The notes under the pieces: generated by a model
What the model saw: only the letters and a program-made list of their open reading frames with translations
Told to the model about the DNA's origin: nothing
Databases searched by the model: none
Source: Protopterus annectens
Lineage: Eukaryota > Chordata > Ceratodontiformes > Protopteridae
Reading direction: 5' to 3'
Assembly (NCBI RefSeq): GCF_019279795.1
Contig: NC_056725.1
Location: 1,750,504,416 to 1,750,568,415, forward strand
DNA length: 64,000 bases
Translations under genes and position numbers: made by a program
Shown: positions 12,400 to 24,454 of the stretch, one piece after another
Numbering within the stretch: the stretch's first letter is position 1
Layout: each line of letters starts with the position of its first letter

Positions 12400-13159
12400 G
12401 CCTACATACGTGTATCTATATATGTATACTGTATTTTTGTAGCAGTTTGTTATGTCTAAAGAATATAGTTCTTTGTAGTAATAGATTTATTTATCTTACA
12501 AGTTCACTATTTTAACTGTACTGTGAATGAATAGTTATCTACACAGATTTTTCAAATCTTTGTCTTATTTTTAATTTCGTTCTTTTTTTTTTTTAATGAT
12601 TTAGTGATTAAAAATTCTACAGTATCACTGTTTGCTGTGAGGAGGGAGTTAGATTTTTAGCATATATGCTGTATAGTGGGATACTTAAAGGTAACTCGTT
12701 GTGTAATGTAAAAGTACTGGTATATATCATCTTCGTTATATAGAAGTGCCACAGATGAACACTTGAGGGGATCAATATTTATCATCTGCTTTCTTTTCAT
12801 AACACCAAGTTAACCTGGAGTTAGACATTCAGCCTAAACAGTGGAAGACTGAAAATGTGTTATTTTCATTTATTTGTGCTGTTATTAATGCATTATTGTA
12901 GACATAACTGTAGAACTGAGTATGTCTGATGATGCAAGGGGTTTTAATTTTGTTGACCTATTATTTAGTGTCTTGTCATCATCTCACATCCATTTCCAAA
13001 TGCTGCTTGTCTTGCTGTGGGCTGGGGAACATCCATTGGGAAGATGAGAGATCCAATCATGGATTGGGATGTGTTTTTGCTCTGTCTACATTCTAGGGAT
13101 CACTATTTTTCTTGGAATCCTCTCTCAGTCATATAAGTGTGTTAATACTCTAAGAATCT
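12397..13159. other. Unassigned AT-rich stretch
   Basis: No coding or structural signal recognised. Confidence 0.35.
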
Positions 13160-13625
13160 ATTATTATTTATACTATACACTTGGACATTACAGGTAAGTG
13201 AACATTTTTATGTTTGGGAGATTCAGATTTAAACTGTGTATTGTTGATGGCATCTCATGTTTGGTTTCATTTCTGGAGAAATTTAAGTGGACAGTATGTA
13301 TTTGATGTACCTCTTGTTTCAATGTTGCATGGTTTATATATAGTGCTTGTATTATAGGTTTAGTTTTTACAAGTTGCCAGTTTTTCTGCACTCTGAGCAT
13401 GCAGTAGTTCCAGTGTGTGTTTGTGTTAGTGGAGGAGTGTAATTTACATTGCTAACTGTCACTAATTGCTTTGTAGTCTGGTTTTCCAGAAAGTCTACCA
13501 TGTTTTTTTTTTGGCTTTACTCTGCTGCCGGATTTTAGTTCAACTAAGAAGATGTGGTCACTATAGAATGTTTTAGTGTGGCTTATTAGTCATTTTTATA
13601 CAATATGTATTGTTTTCCTTGTATG
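13160..13625 (+). repeat. Unclassified interspersed repeat X, copy 1
   Basis: It aligns by eye with 61655-62105 in the same orientation. Shared blocks are 'acacttggac', 'ttacaggtaa', 'gaacatttttatgtttggga', 'tgtattataggttta', 'ttacaagttgc', 'tctggtttt', 'aagatgtggtca' and 'tagtgtggcttattag'. No protein recognised; class unknown. Confidence 0.7.
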
Positions 13626-14262
13626 GATAGTGACATTTAAGTTTAGAATTAGTTTTGTTGAGGGCTGTGAAACCGGACTTGTCACTTCACCTCCTGGTGC
13701 TGTATGTGGCAGTGATTATGGCCATGTTTTATTGCTCAGATACTTGTAGGTTCTCCTGCAGGCTCAACTGAAGCAGCGGCCTGCTTCACTCAAAAACATG
13801 GCTCCAGTAAGACATTCTGGTACATGATTACAAGCCTACTGAAGAATGCTACAGGTTAATGCACATTATTATGTATGAGATTATTTAAATTCTGTCATTA
13901 TTCACGGCAAATATTGTACCTGGAAAATATGTTGCAGGAAGAAATAAGTATGAATCATGCATTCAGTGTATTGCTGTGCCATGTTTTGTGCATAAGTAGT
14001 AGGTTTGTAGGTTCATACTAGACTACTGACCGCCACAGTCTTTACAACTCCAAAATCAGGTATAACTTTTAAATATTAATCTTAATTCACTTTAGTAAGA
14101 CAATGACCACATTTTTAACAGCATGGATTTCCTACAGGATAAGAGGGATGAAACTCTAATGACTGACATTACAGACTGACTGTAATCTTTAGTGATTTAC
14201 CAGAACATCAAAACATTTTATAAGGAGAAGGGTAATCTGAGTATTTCTGATGCCATTTGACT
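13626..14262. other. Unassigned stretch
   Basis: Nothing recognisable before the target duplication at 14263. Confidence 0.35.
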
Positions 14263-14270
14263 TATTGATG

Positions 14271-15615
14271 GGCGAAATTGAGGTGTATTAACCCACCAGA
14301 TGCGCAGTAGCAAGCCCCGCCCAAGCCCCGCCTCTGAGCATTTTGACTGCACCGCCCACCGTTTGATTGAAAGACGCCACCATAACACAAGGTAATATTA
14401 CGATATGCGAAACACAAGTTAATTGTACAAAAAGATTCGAGTGCACAAAAAGATGTGATTGCTGTGAAATCAAACCATTTTTTTTTATTTCAGCAAAAGT
14501 CCAAAGGCATGTACTGTTTGTCCAGTTAACAAGAAAACACATACATTTAGCATGTACCTATTTCTTTATTTCGTGAACTTAGGCTACCAGACACCCACAA
14601 CATCCTGATCCATTGTTTGAGCTTGAACCTAACAACCACAACCTTTTTAAGCCTAGCCATTGCATCCCAAATCTCTGATAAATTCTGGTACCCTTGATAA
14701 GTGTAAGCATGGGGCTGGGAGATTAACCACTTACAGGTTACCCATGTCCATTAGAGAGAGAAGTGTCACTGGCGTAATGTTAAAGTAACATAGGAAAGGG
14801 GTGGCAAGGTTTAAAAAACAGCCAAGTAAAGGAATGAAGTTTGTTGACTGAACTGATAAACAAAATACTTCAGTTAGCAGTCTGACTGCTGCCAGCACTG
14901 GTTGAACTAACCATTTGGTCTGGCCTTACCCATGCCAAGGCCAATAATTATATATTACCTCCATGAGGATAAATTGGGTTATATCACAGAGAATGAAGGA
15001 CTCATGTGGGATAAAATATTAAGGAACTGCTACTTAGGATCCTCACAAATAAGCATAGCTCTCAACCTGTCACTGCAAGAAATCCGGACAAAGCTTAAGT
15101 TAATGGAAGGGACAAATCTCCTATAAGCTTGAGAAGTTGCTAGAGTAACAGACTTTGTGTTAACATCTAAAGGATATGAAGTCCAAAACTCAAATATGTG
15201 TCATTAGTGACTTCATTTCTTTGCAGAGCAAAAATTAGGCAGAAATCTGGAAATTCTTAAAAAACCTGGACAGTTGACAGATATGCAAGAAAGTCTTTCA
15301 AGTAGCACCCCGTCCCCTGCTTCCTACAGAAGTATTCTAATTCACCAGATTACTCACAATGATAATAAGTCTGTGTTTTGACAGGCGACCCACTACTCCT
15401 ACGCTTCAATCACCAATCATCAAACTGCAGCGGCGATCGGTAGTCTATAGCGCTACCAAATCCCATACATGACACGGATTTACTGTTATATTTGCATTGC
15501 GTGTCAATCACGGCACATTGCCGTTGTTAATCCCCGCCCTCCGGCATGTCAATTACGGCGGGCACGCACAATCCTGCGCGAACTCGGTGGTGGGTTAATA
15601 CACTTCAATTTCGCC
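14271..15615. mobile_element. hAT-like non-autonomous DNA transposon, 8-bp TSD
   Basis: Terminal inverted repeats of about 28 bp (left GGCGAAATTGAGGTGTATT..., right its reverse complement with one difference) enclose 1345 bp. Perfect direct repeats TATTGATG lie immediately outside (14263-14270 and 15616-15623). An 8-bp TSD fits hAT best, though other 8-bp-TSD superfamilies are possible. A subterminal TGCGCAGTAGCAAGCCC block is shared with the element at 59713. No transposase is visible. It contains a CR1 3'-end fragment at about 14600-14780. Confidence 0.82.
14600..14780 (-). mobile_element. CR1-like 3' UTR fragment inside the hAT-like element
   Basis: It aligns with the CR1 3' end at 54970-55085: 'aagcctagccattgcatccc', 'ggctgggagat', 'ttacaggttacc', 'cattagaga'. 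Non-coding. Confidence 0.6.
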
Positions 15616-15784
15616 TATTGATGTGTATTAAGTCCATTATTAATAGCTCAGAGGATGCTTTCTATGCAAGACACAGGTCACATCTTCGCAGTCTGTAGGA
15701 TACTGAGTATAGTGACAGGAGTTTTAGTTTGTGAGATCTCCAGTTGTTTTATTGGTCTGAAAAGATGCATGCCAAAGGAGGCAT

Positions 15785-15850
15785 GGTAATCTACTAGTGA
15801 AGTACCTCGCAGTATGTGCAGTAGCAAGTCCCACCCAAACCCTGCCTTTC
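15785..15850 (+). mobile_element. hAT-like left terminus fragment
   Basis: The stretch GGTAATCTACTAGTGAAG followed by TACCTCGCAGTATG closely matches the outer inverted repeat of the element at 59713-61124 and is followed by the same GCAGTAGCAAG block. No partner end was found within a few kb. Confidence 0.55.
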
Positions 15851-16314
15851 CTCCACGATTTTCTGATGGTGTGGTAAAGCTACTAAATATTCATGCGTGT
15901 TTATAATCTGTGCAATATAGATGACTTTCTTACAACAGACACACATTGGTCAAAAGTTAAGTCAAAAGAAAAATCTACTGTATTCCTCTAAGTCTCAGAA
16001 AAGCCAGTGTGCAACCTATAATGGGATCAAAAATGAACCAAGCAGAAACTTTGCAGTGTGGAGGGTATGAAGTTCACTCCATGAAATATGTTGTTATATA
16101 CCTAGTTCACTAATAAACCAACCAGAAACGATTTTCATTATACTCAACTAGGATCACTTGTTTGTGTGTTTCAATAAAGCACATTCTATTCTTAACTCAA
16201 CTGATCACTGTTATTTAATTTTGTAGTACATAATTTAAAATTCAGGTTTTATTAGTGAACTAGGTGCATAGCATATTTCAAGGAATAAACCTCACACCCT
16301 TCACCCTGCAAAGT

Positions 16315-16600
16315 TTCTCCTTAGTTTATACAAAAGTTAAGTCACTGTTCATATATTTTCCCAAATCCTGAACACCTGGTTCATGTCTTAGGGGCATATT
16401 GTCAGTGTGGTAGTTCCATGGGATAGATGACTTCCCAAAAGATACAGTTATGCATTTTTTGGTATGTAGTTTCACACCAAGATTTTGACACCGGTTATTT
16501 ATTTGAGACAAACCTCCCTGCAGGATGGCCAAGTCATATGAGGATTCAGTGACTGCATCTAGCTTGCAGTCATCTGCAAACGTAGAGGTCATCATCCACT
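16315..16600 (-). mobile_element. CR1-like LINE RT fragment
   Basis: The minus strand encodes FADDCKLDAVTESSYDLAI and LHTKKC...VQDLGKYMNSDLTF: the RT catalytic FADD box and following blocks. An ATT microsatellite (16609-16645) bounds it. Confidence 0.8.
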
Positions 16601-16608
16601 TTTATCAT

Positions 16609-16611
16609 TAC

Positions 16612-16646
<35 letters not shown>
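16609..16646. repeat. (ATT)n microsatellite
   Basis: About a dozen ATT repeats, directly visible. Confidence 0.92.
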
Positions 16647-16648
<2 letters not shown>

Positions 16649-16659
16649 TATTACTTGTA

Positions 16660-17960
16660 ATCATCCACTATCCTCAATCATTATTTGCTATTAGAAGGGA
16701 CTGCAGATGGTGTATTATTAGATGAGAGGATTTTAAATGTTGTTTTTCATGAGAGAGCGCTCTGGGTATAACAGCATTATTTTGCCAGGGGGGACTGAGC
16801 ATAACTTGTGAGTTACAAAGCCATGTTTCAGTATCTGTTACAGCTTCCTGAGTATTTTTTTGGAGATGTGCCAAGTTAACTGATACATGTATCAGTGTGG
16901 AGTCCTCAGCACATTGTATTAAAGAAGCCTGTTTTGTGGATCAGTGGAGGGTGCTGGAGTGTAAAAGAGGAGGAGACCTTACACTGGTACACTGGTGGTC
17001 ACTGTGAGGTATGGAGAGAGGGTACAGTGTCATTTTACTGACAAATACATGTTGGACAAGTAGCTTTTGAACCATCGAAGGGTGCTCTGCAATAGACCTA
17101 ATGTGGACATTTAAAGTAGAAGTTTTCTGTGACAAATTGTATTGAAGGGTATAGACAGATATAAAAATAAAAGAAGACTAGTTTGAAATTATCTCTTTCT
17201 TTATTAACAGTATCTATAAGGATTAGAAGTGCAGTGTTAGTACTTTGGGGGATGGAAGCCTTTTTTTTTCAGGTATTTCAGAGACTGTGGATTTAGCATG
17301 ATGGTTAAGGTGTTCACCTCATAAACACAGAGTACACAGTTTATTCTGACTTCAGGACAATTAGCCTACTATTCTCTGATAAACCTAAGATCAATGTAGG
17401 TATAAGGTTAGTGATGTCTGTTGAATTTACTACTTTGTGTAGCTAGATAATGTGTGATTGTTTCCAAAGAAAGGGCGCATGGGATTTCAAGACTGACCCA
17501 TTTATAAGGATTGAGAGAAGATGGGCAATACTAATGGCTACTATTCTAAGGTACTCACTTAGAAGGTCATCAGCTAAATATGAGCATGGTTTTAGGTTGG
17601 AGTTGTTTTATATAGATTAAGGGAAATGGTTTGATGGTGAAAGTGGACATAGTGACATATGGCTGCTGGGCATGGTTGGGACTAGTTGTGGGAATCCTTG
17701 GTTAAGAACACTACTACCTATGAAATAAGCGATTAATTATATTGTAGGTTTGAGTGACAAGTTTTTTGGGGAGGGACTAGGGTTGAGTTTTTGACCAGGG
17801 TGCAATATTCCTTTAATAGATGACTGGAATCTTTTTAGGGTTGTATTAGCTATTGTTCAGTGTGTTGTTGTAGTATAGTTTTTTGGCTTCATTTATTTGC
17901 TTTTTATTACAGAAGTGGAGCATTCTGATGTTTGAGACATTGTGATGTATTGTATTTGTA
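16660..17960 (-). mobile_element. L2-like LINE, degraded fragments
   Basis: The minus strand shows VTDTETWLCNSQ (endonuclease ETWL box) near 16840 and an RT N-terminal block, roughly ADDLLSEYLRIVAISIA, near 17590-17500 that parallels ADRLLGEYLKIAA of the 8.1-kb copy. The two blocks are not in the normal order along one strand, so this is probably more than one fragment. Confidence 0.4.
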
Positions 17961-18059
17961 CCATTCTTTCTACACTATTTCATTATCCTGCTTTAGCCTT
18001 CTACTCTTTTTGGACAGCCAAATTGCATTATGTACCAAGTAAAGAAGTAGGGAAGAAAC

Positions 18060-19510
18060 TAAGGGGGGTGATGGGGTAATGGAGGATGGTTCGATTATAG
18101 TTGCTGGTAATAGGTATACTTATAGAAATTTTAGTATTTTTAATTTTAGCAGTGTAGAAATATCCCCCACATACTTTGAACTGTTTAGTGAAGGGTTTAA
18201 ATTTATTCCCAGTTATAATAGTCAGATTACTAATGTGTTAATAGACCTTAAGCTCTTAAGGCAGAACATTTTTGAACTCCTGTTCCAAATTAATGGTGGG
18301 ATGGATAAAATATACAGTTTAAGGAAAAAAAGTACTATGAACCCGCCCTTACATGCCCAGTTAAAGAATTTTAAGGCACAGCTCGACAGGGAAATAAGGG
18401 TGGGTCTAAGTAACAGATGGGTAGAATTTAATCTTTCTAGAGATGAAAAATTATTAAATGATGAACTCAGACAAAATGAATATTTTAGAATTATGAAGCT
18501 GGACAAAGGGGGGGTAGTGATTATGGATAGTATATTATACTCAGGCAAAATGTTAGAATTATTAAATTACACTACCAAATATTTGAAGGTGTGGCGGAAT
18601 GAGATAAACTTAGCATAGAGAAACAGATTTTATTTTGAGGAAGAGGGTGGAGGAGGATTTGAAAAATCAGGACCTTTATAAATATTTGTGGACAGAAAAA
18701 CCCAGGAAACCATCAATAGTTGGGATCCCAAAGGTCCACAAAAATCAGAATGCCCCCCCCCCCCTTGAGGCCTATTGTGGCTGCCAATGGCTCTAAAACA
18801 TACCCCTAGGCAAAGTTTTAGGGTGCCAGATTGAAAAAAGTTTGGGCCCAACAAAGGGGTATACTAAAAGACTCATGGAATTTCCTATGTATTATTGACA
18901 ATGGGCTGTACAAAGAAGACCCCGTGTTTTTATGACTTTGGACAATCAGGATTTATTCACTGTAATACCCCACAAGTTAGAACTTGAATGGTTTGAGGGG
19001 GCCCTTTGTAGGTGGGCAGACTTTGGCAGTAATGACCTCCAAGTTTGTATGGACCTCATGGAGTTGGTTCTGGACAATAACTTTCTCTTCTTTGAAAGAT
19101 AATTTTTTAAGCAGACTAGAGGAGTAGCTATGAGGGCATGGTGTGCCCCACTTATGCTAACATTGTTTTGTCAGTTTTGTAGGAGAAGTACCTGGTCCAT
19201 TCCAGCTATGCGAATATTGCAACTTTTATTGGCGTTACCTGGATGCAGTGTACCTTTTGGACAGGGCCTGAGACAGTGTTGACAGAATGTATAGCTTACA
19301 TTAACAGCACCACAGACATTTGAGGTTTACCCATTGTATTAGATGGGATAAAATACAATATTTATATGTTACTATCTACAAAGTAGTGGAAGAGGGGAAG
19401 TTTAAATCTACCATACATAGTAAGGACACTTTCTCTAATGCCTATTTATATTCAATAGCCAACACACTTTTAGTCAAAAAAGAAGTATTCTGAAAGCTGT
19501 AGAAAATCTT
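18060..19510 (+). mobile_element. Penelope-like element (PLE) fossil, RT region
   Basis: An open stretch at 18079-18618 encodes LFSEGFKFIPSYNSQITN, then EYFRIMKLDKGGVVIMDS, then LLNYTTKYL. The DKGGxVVIMD motif is characteristic of the N-terminal RT region of Penelope-like retroelements. Downstream traces include KPSIVGIPKVHKNQ, PIVAANGSKT and ELVLDNNFLFFE, again PLE RT. The element is broken. No GIY-YIG endonuclease or hammerhead motif was found with it. Confidence 0.75.
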
Positions 19511-19785
19511 CATGTGGCAAGTGATCACATGCTTCCTGTTTCACCTGTTTGTCATTAATTTGTTAGACTCATTGTTACATCATGCTGTGACATTACCACT
19601 ATAGGATCTTCTACACTAAATCCTTCACTTCTCAGGTAATCCATAACTTTAGTTTCTCTTTCTTAAACTTCCCCATTACTAATCCTATTTTCTACTTTCC
19701 CATTTTGTTTTCTTATTTTTTTGTATTGTGAAATTTTGCATAGCTATATGCCTTTGCCTGTATTTTTCTGCAACTATCTTTATAG

Positions 19786-20665
19786 GATCATAGGAGTTTA
19801 ACTAGGCTCTTGGTCCTGAGGCCCTTATAAGCCTAGCCAAGAGTTTAACCCATGTGTAGACAAGTCAGTACCCAAAGCCCCTGTCCAGCAGGGACACAGG
19901 TGTAATCCCAGGGGTGTATTTTCTGTTTCCCATACAGTTTTCCAAATTGCGCTTAAAAAGGGATAATGAGGTACTCTGCTTGATGTAGAGAAGGAGTGTG
20001 TTCCACAGATGGGGGAGTCTCTGGGACATGAATCTGTCCTGCCAACAAGTCCTATTGATATCACAGACTAGTTTGAGGTCACTTGTATGGGTTGCTCGTG
20101 TTGAGCTTGACTTGTGGATAGGCAGCAGTCCCATCAAGGCAGGGTCTTAGATTGCTTTATATGCCAGACAGAGGTCGCCCCTGAGGAGCCTGTATTAAAC
20201 TGAGTAGAGGGACAGGGCTTTTAGCCTATTTGTGTAGGGCAGATGTTTGAGGCCCTGGATTCTCCTGGTGAGCAACATCTGTGGTATTTCCAGCTGCTGC
20301 ATGTGCTTTGCGAGGTGCATGCAGAAGGGGGCATTGTGCTCAATAATTGGCCTTATAAGGGAAGAACACAGGGATGTTATGACCTCTTTGTCCCTGGATG
20401 AGATACACTTACTTATGAGGTGGGCCATGTAGAAAGCTTTCCGTACAACAAAAGCAACATGATGGTCAAAAGTCAGGTAGCTATCAACCTGGGTGCCCAA
20501 ATCCATTACTACTGATTGTGCAATTAAAGCATTGTTATTAATGTGATAATATGTGGGGACATCACTCTCCCCAAAGGGGATGATCAGCTTTTTTTTGGCA
20601 TTCAGCATGAGGCCATGTTTCTGGCACCTGTCATTTGTTTGGATGAGACCCTCTTTTAACTCGGA
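19786..20665 (-). mobile_element. CR1-like LINE, 5'-truncated copy (subfamily B)
   Basis: The minus strand encodes LNAKKKLIIPFGESDVPTYY, VMDLGTQVDSYLTFDHHVA, SSLIRPIIEHNAPFCM, RRIQGLKHLPYTNRLKALSL and then CWQDRFMSQRLPHLWN, KRNLENCMGNRKYTPGIT. A frame change lies between the two long frames. The 3' end is complete and terminates in an 8-bp-type tail ('ctatgatcctat'), unlike the 'tatgaacc' tail of subfamily A. Confidence 0.85.
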
Positions 20666-20896
20666 ATTATGGACAAAGGAAAAATAATTAGGGAAAATAT
20701 TGCATATTAGGTACTGTTATTGGGTGCTATTAACTCAAAATAATTTCCAAATTCAGGAGGGTGAAACAAAAGTTTGAGAACAAATTAGATGTGCTGCCCC
20801 GAATTTGGGAGATCTGAGAGGTGTGTGTCTGCATGTATATTGAATCTTTATGATTTATGAGTGAAAATCAATTACTTTTTGGTTACAACAGATTAA

Positions 20897-20979
<83 letters not shown>

Positions 20980-21515
20980 ATTTAGTAGTAAGGCTTCAAA
21001 AACAGGATGGTGGAGGCTTACTAATGGTATTCAGTATTTTCACAGAAACCCAGCTGTGAATCCCCCCTGCTGGCACTCTTATTGTGTTGTAAATAGTAGT
21101 TATGGTAGATAGAAGCTAAAATGGTGTGCTAATAGCTTGTGTTTGTAATGCACAGGGACCAGTTTGCACACATTTAAAGATCACCACTTGTGAATGTTCT
21201 TCTTTGTCATTTAATGCAATTACTTACTAAAACTGAGGTCTATGTTGAGACAAATTTGGGTATGAATATGTTTTGTGAGTGAATGACTGACATAAACTGG
21301 GTGAACAATTTTTAGTATATAAGCCTTTGCATAATTTCTAAATACTGATGTATGCAAAGTTGCTTCAGGCTTCAGTCTTATGGAGAATGTGAATGATTTG
21401 GGCATAACTATGAAGTGCCCATATTTTTGCAGCATGTCCATATATCTGACTCGTATTTTTGGTTTGGTCTTCATAAAATTTGTGGTTTTCTGGCAAAACA
21501 CTGAGGGCTGAAGTC
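20666..21515 (+). repeat. Unclassified interspersed repeat Y, copy 1
   Basis: It aligns by eye with 62440-62960 in the same orientation: 'actcaaaataatttcca', 'acaaaagtttgaga', 'caaattagatgtg', 'atttgggaga', 'aattactttttgg', 'gtttgcacacatttaaa', 'tgtcatttaatg', 'gagacaaatttgg'. Contains an (AC)n array at 20901-20975 where the other copy has (TG)n. Class unknown. Confidence 0.65.
20901..20976. repeat. (AC)n microsatellite
   Basis: A short (ATAC)n leads into about 65 bp of AC repeats, directly visible. Confidence 0.96.
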
Positions 21516-21829
21516 ATTAATTAATTACATATATCTGAGTTCCTTGACTTCATATCCTTTATAAAATGCATGCTAAAATAATGAAGGGACAAGGGCACAA
21601 AACAATAGGTATATAATTTAAATATTGCTCTGACAATTTTAGAAAGTTGCGACACTATCATATATTTGCAGTATCTACCTAACATGGCTATTCTACAAGT
21701 AGGAAAGGAAGCTTGTAGGCAACACTCATCACTGTAATGTTACAATTAGTGCTACATTAAATTCCATGTCATATGATACAAATTTCCTACAAAGATATTC
21801 AGCATTAGGTTTGAAACCACCGCATGTAA
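21516..21829. other. Unassigned stretch
   Basis: Nothing recognisable between repeat Y and the next CR1 copy. Confidence 0.35.
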
Positions 21830-22857
21830 AGACGTCAGGGATCAGTCTTGGGACCACTGCTGTTTGAGATATACTTCTCCGAGGTACAAACCAAAACCAG
21901 AGGTCTATGGCTGACCAGTTTTGCAGATGACTGCAAGCTGAGCACTGCCATCAACTCCCCTAGTGATGTAGGCATACTACAAGAGGGTCTCACCAAGACA
22001 GATGACTGGTGCCAGAAACACAGCCTCAAACTTAACGCCAAAAATGCATCATCCTCCCTTGTGGGGAGAGTGACATCTCCACAAATTATCACAGTAATAA
22101 CAAACTTCCTAAGCACTGAAGCAGTTGTGAAGGACCTGGGCACCCAAATTGACAGCAATCTAACTTTTGAGCACAATGTTGCCTCCATTGTACAGAGAGC
22201 TTTCTACGTGGCTGACCTCATTAGTAAGGGTATTTCTTTCAGGAATAAGGAATTCATAACTTCCCTGTATTCCTCCCTTATCAGGCCCATCACTGAGTAC
22301 AATGCCCTGTGGGGAATGTAACTCATGAAGTACCTGCAGCAGCTGGAGAGACCACAGAGGTTCCTGACCATAAGAATACAGGGCTTCAAAAATGTATCCT
22401 ACAGGGATAAGCTAAAAGCCCTGTCCCTCTTCTCCATCTCATACAGACTCCTCAGAGGTGATCTATGTCTAGCATACAGAGCAATCTCAGACTTCACCTT
22501 GATGAAATTGCTGCATATCCGCAGCCAAATTCCACTCATGTGACCGGCATGCAAAACTTCAGCATGGTCTGCAACATCAATAAGACTTGTTGGCATGACA
22601 GATTTGTCTTCCAGAGACTCCCTCATCTGCGGAATAGACTCCCTTTCCATGTCAAGCAGAGTACTTCAGTATCCCACTTTAAGACGAACATGGATGACTG
22701 GAATGGGAAATAGAAAAAACACCCCTGGGATTCCACGTGTGTCCCTGCTACACAGGGCCATCAGGTGCAGACTTGTGGGCACATGTGCTAATTTATTGGC
22801 TAGGCTTATAAAGGCCTCAGTGCGAGTAGACTAGTAACTTGCTATGATCCTATCATT
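21830..22857 (+). mobile_element. CR1-like LINE, 5'-truncated copy (subfamily B)
   Basis: The plus strand encodes GPLLFEIYFSEVQTKTRGLWLTSFADDCKLSTAINSP (RT blocks 4-5 with the FADD catalytic box), TDDWCQKHSLKLNAK, VKDLGTQIDSNLTFEHNVA, SLYSSLIRPITEYNA, then after a frame change LQQLERPQRFLTIRIQG and CWHDRFVFQRLPHLRNRLPFHVKQS. The 3' UTR runs to 'ctatgatcctatcat' near 22857. Confidence 0.85.
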
Positions 22858-22924
22858 CCACTGTAACGGATTTTGATTATATTACTTTAAGTGCTAGCCA
22901 CAGAGCTGAGAATTTTTATTTTTT

Positions 22925-24425
22925 ATTTATTTATTTTACATTTGTTGACCGGGATAGTCCAACTGGATACATGTTAATTTTCAGAGGAGGCCTGGGAAGA
23001 AAATCTCCAACGGATGTAACATACACATTCAACACAATTTACAGATAAAACAAGAGTCATAATAACATGGTACAAATAAAACACACTTTGCAGTCACAGT
23101 TAAATTTATACAGTCTAACAAACTTCTGATCTGGCTTAACAAATAACAAGTTATTAGAGTTCCATTTACAAACACAGTATAAGTACCCTAATATGAATAA
23201 AGATTTAGTCTGGCTTGGAGCAGGGACATATCCAGTGAGACTTGAAATACTCCTTGAGAGTTTTTTTGAAATGAGATAGGGTGGTATCTAGGGTAAAGTT
23301 AGTAGGAAGTGAGTTCCAAATTTTGCCAACAGAGTTGGCGAACAGGGAGTCACCGCCTGTATTATTGGATTTGATGGTTTGCACTACCAGTTTATTAGAT
23401 GAGTGGAGTGATCTGGAGTTGGAGTGAAGATGGATGATGTTTTTCAGTGCAGGTGTATTTTATGGTTGGTTGAGTGCTTTGTGAGCCACAATAAGTTGAT
23501 TATACTGAATCTGCCTGGGTAGCTCTAGCCGTCCGATATATTTTAGATTTTTATAATGATGTGTTCTGTAAGGGAGACCAGTGACAAATCTAGCAATGTT
23601 GTTATAGCAGCTTGAGAGTTTCTTAAGATCTGTTTTATTTAGGTTGGCAAGTAAAGGGGAAGCATAGAAGAGGATAGATAGTAAATGGGAGTGGGCAATG
23701 GCAGTCCTAGCAGGTGGGAAAAGGAATGGCTTTATCCTATATAGTGAACCCATTTTTCTGTTAATGATTTTGATAGTTTTGTTAATGTGCACATCTAACT
23801 TAAGATTATCTACAATAACTCCTAGGAGTTTTGTATGGGCGTCTGGTGAGATTATGGTACCATTATTGGACTTTATGGAGAGCGTTAGCACCGTGGATCT
23901 TTGGGTGGGGGAGAAAAGTAGGAGCTTTGTTTTGTTAGGATTTAGAATCAGACAGAGAGAGGCAAGCCAGTTCTATACTAGGTTAAAAGTACTTTGAGTT
24001 ATTGTTAGCAGCTTTGTTTGTGAGGTGCCAGTACAGATCAATGTTGAGTCGTCTGCATACAGTTTGGAGGTCATTAATAAAAATAGAAAACAAAAGTGGA
24101 CCCAGAATAGACCCCTGGGGGACACCTAGGGTGTTAGGTAGGAGGTTTGAGAGGTTGTTCTGCCATAAGATGGATTGTTGTGTATTGTAAAGGTAGGATC
24201 GAACCATTGGAGATGGTGATTGCATAGAGACATTGTTGCCAGGGTGTTGATGAGAAGATGGTGGTTAACCATATCCAAAGCCTTGGACAGGTCCAAGAAA
24301 AGGGCTGAGGATAGCTTGTTGTTATTCCTGTTATAGTTTATAGCATTTGAGAAGGTGAGGAGAGCTGTGGTAGTACTATGATTTGGCCTGAAGCCATGCT
24401 GAGAGTTAGCCAGAAGGTTGTTTTA
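22925..24425 (-). mobile_element. L2-like LINE, 3' half
   Basis: Minus strand, from the right: RT blocks LLANSQHGFRPNHSTTTALLTF and ALFLDLSKAFDMVNHHLL near 24410-24260, GVPQGSILGPLLFSIFINDLQTV near 24130, then LSIKSNNGTIISPDAHTKLLGVIV, FVTGLPYRTHHYKNLKYIGRLELPRQIQYNQL near 23890-23490. The 3' UTR contains 'ttgaccgggatagtccaact', seen at L2-type 3' ends. The natural upstream half of this element appears to be 30021-32050, separated from it by later insertions. Confidence 0.75.
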
Positions 24426-24454
24426 GGTTAGAAAGTCCAAAGAATTGAAGCCAA

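Noticed and set aside
12926-12960. CTGATGA, a possible hammerhead core
   Set aside because: No stem II hairpin and no GAAA follow within range.
14932-15126. 64-codon frame in the 14-kb hAT-like element
   Set aside because: No transposase similarity recognised and no sign of conservation.
18222-18548. Minus-strand open frame opposite the PLE RT
   Set aside because: Shadow of the plus-strand PLE coding region; no family motif.
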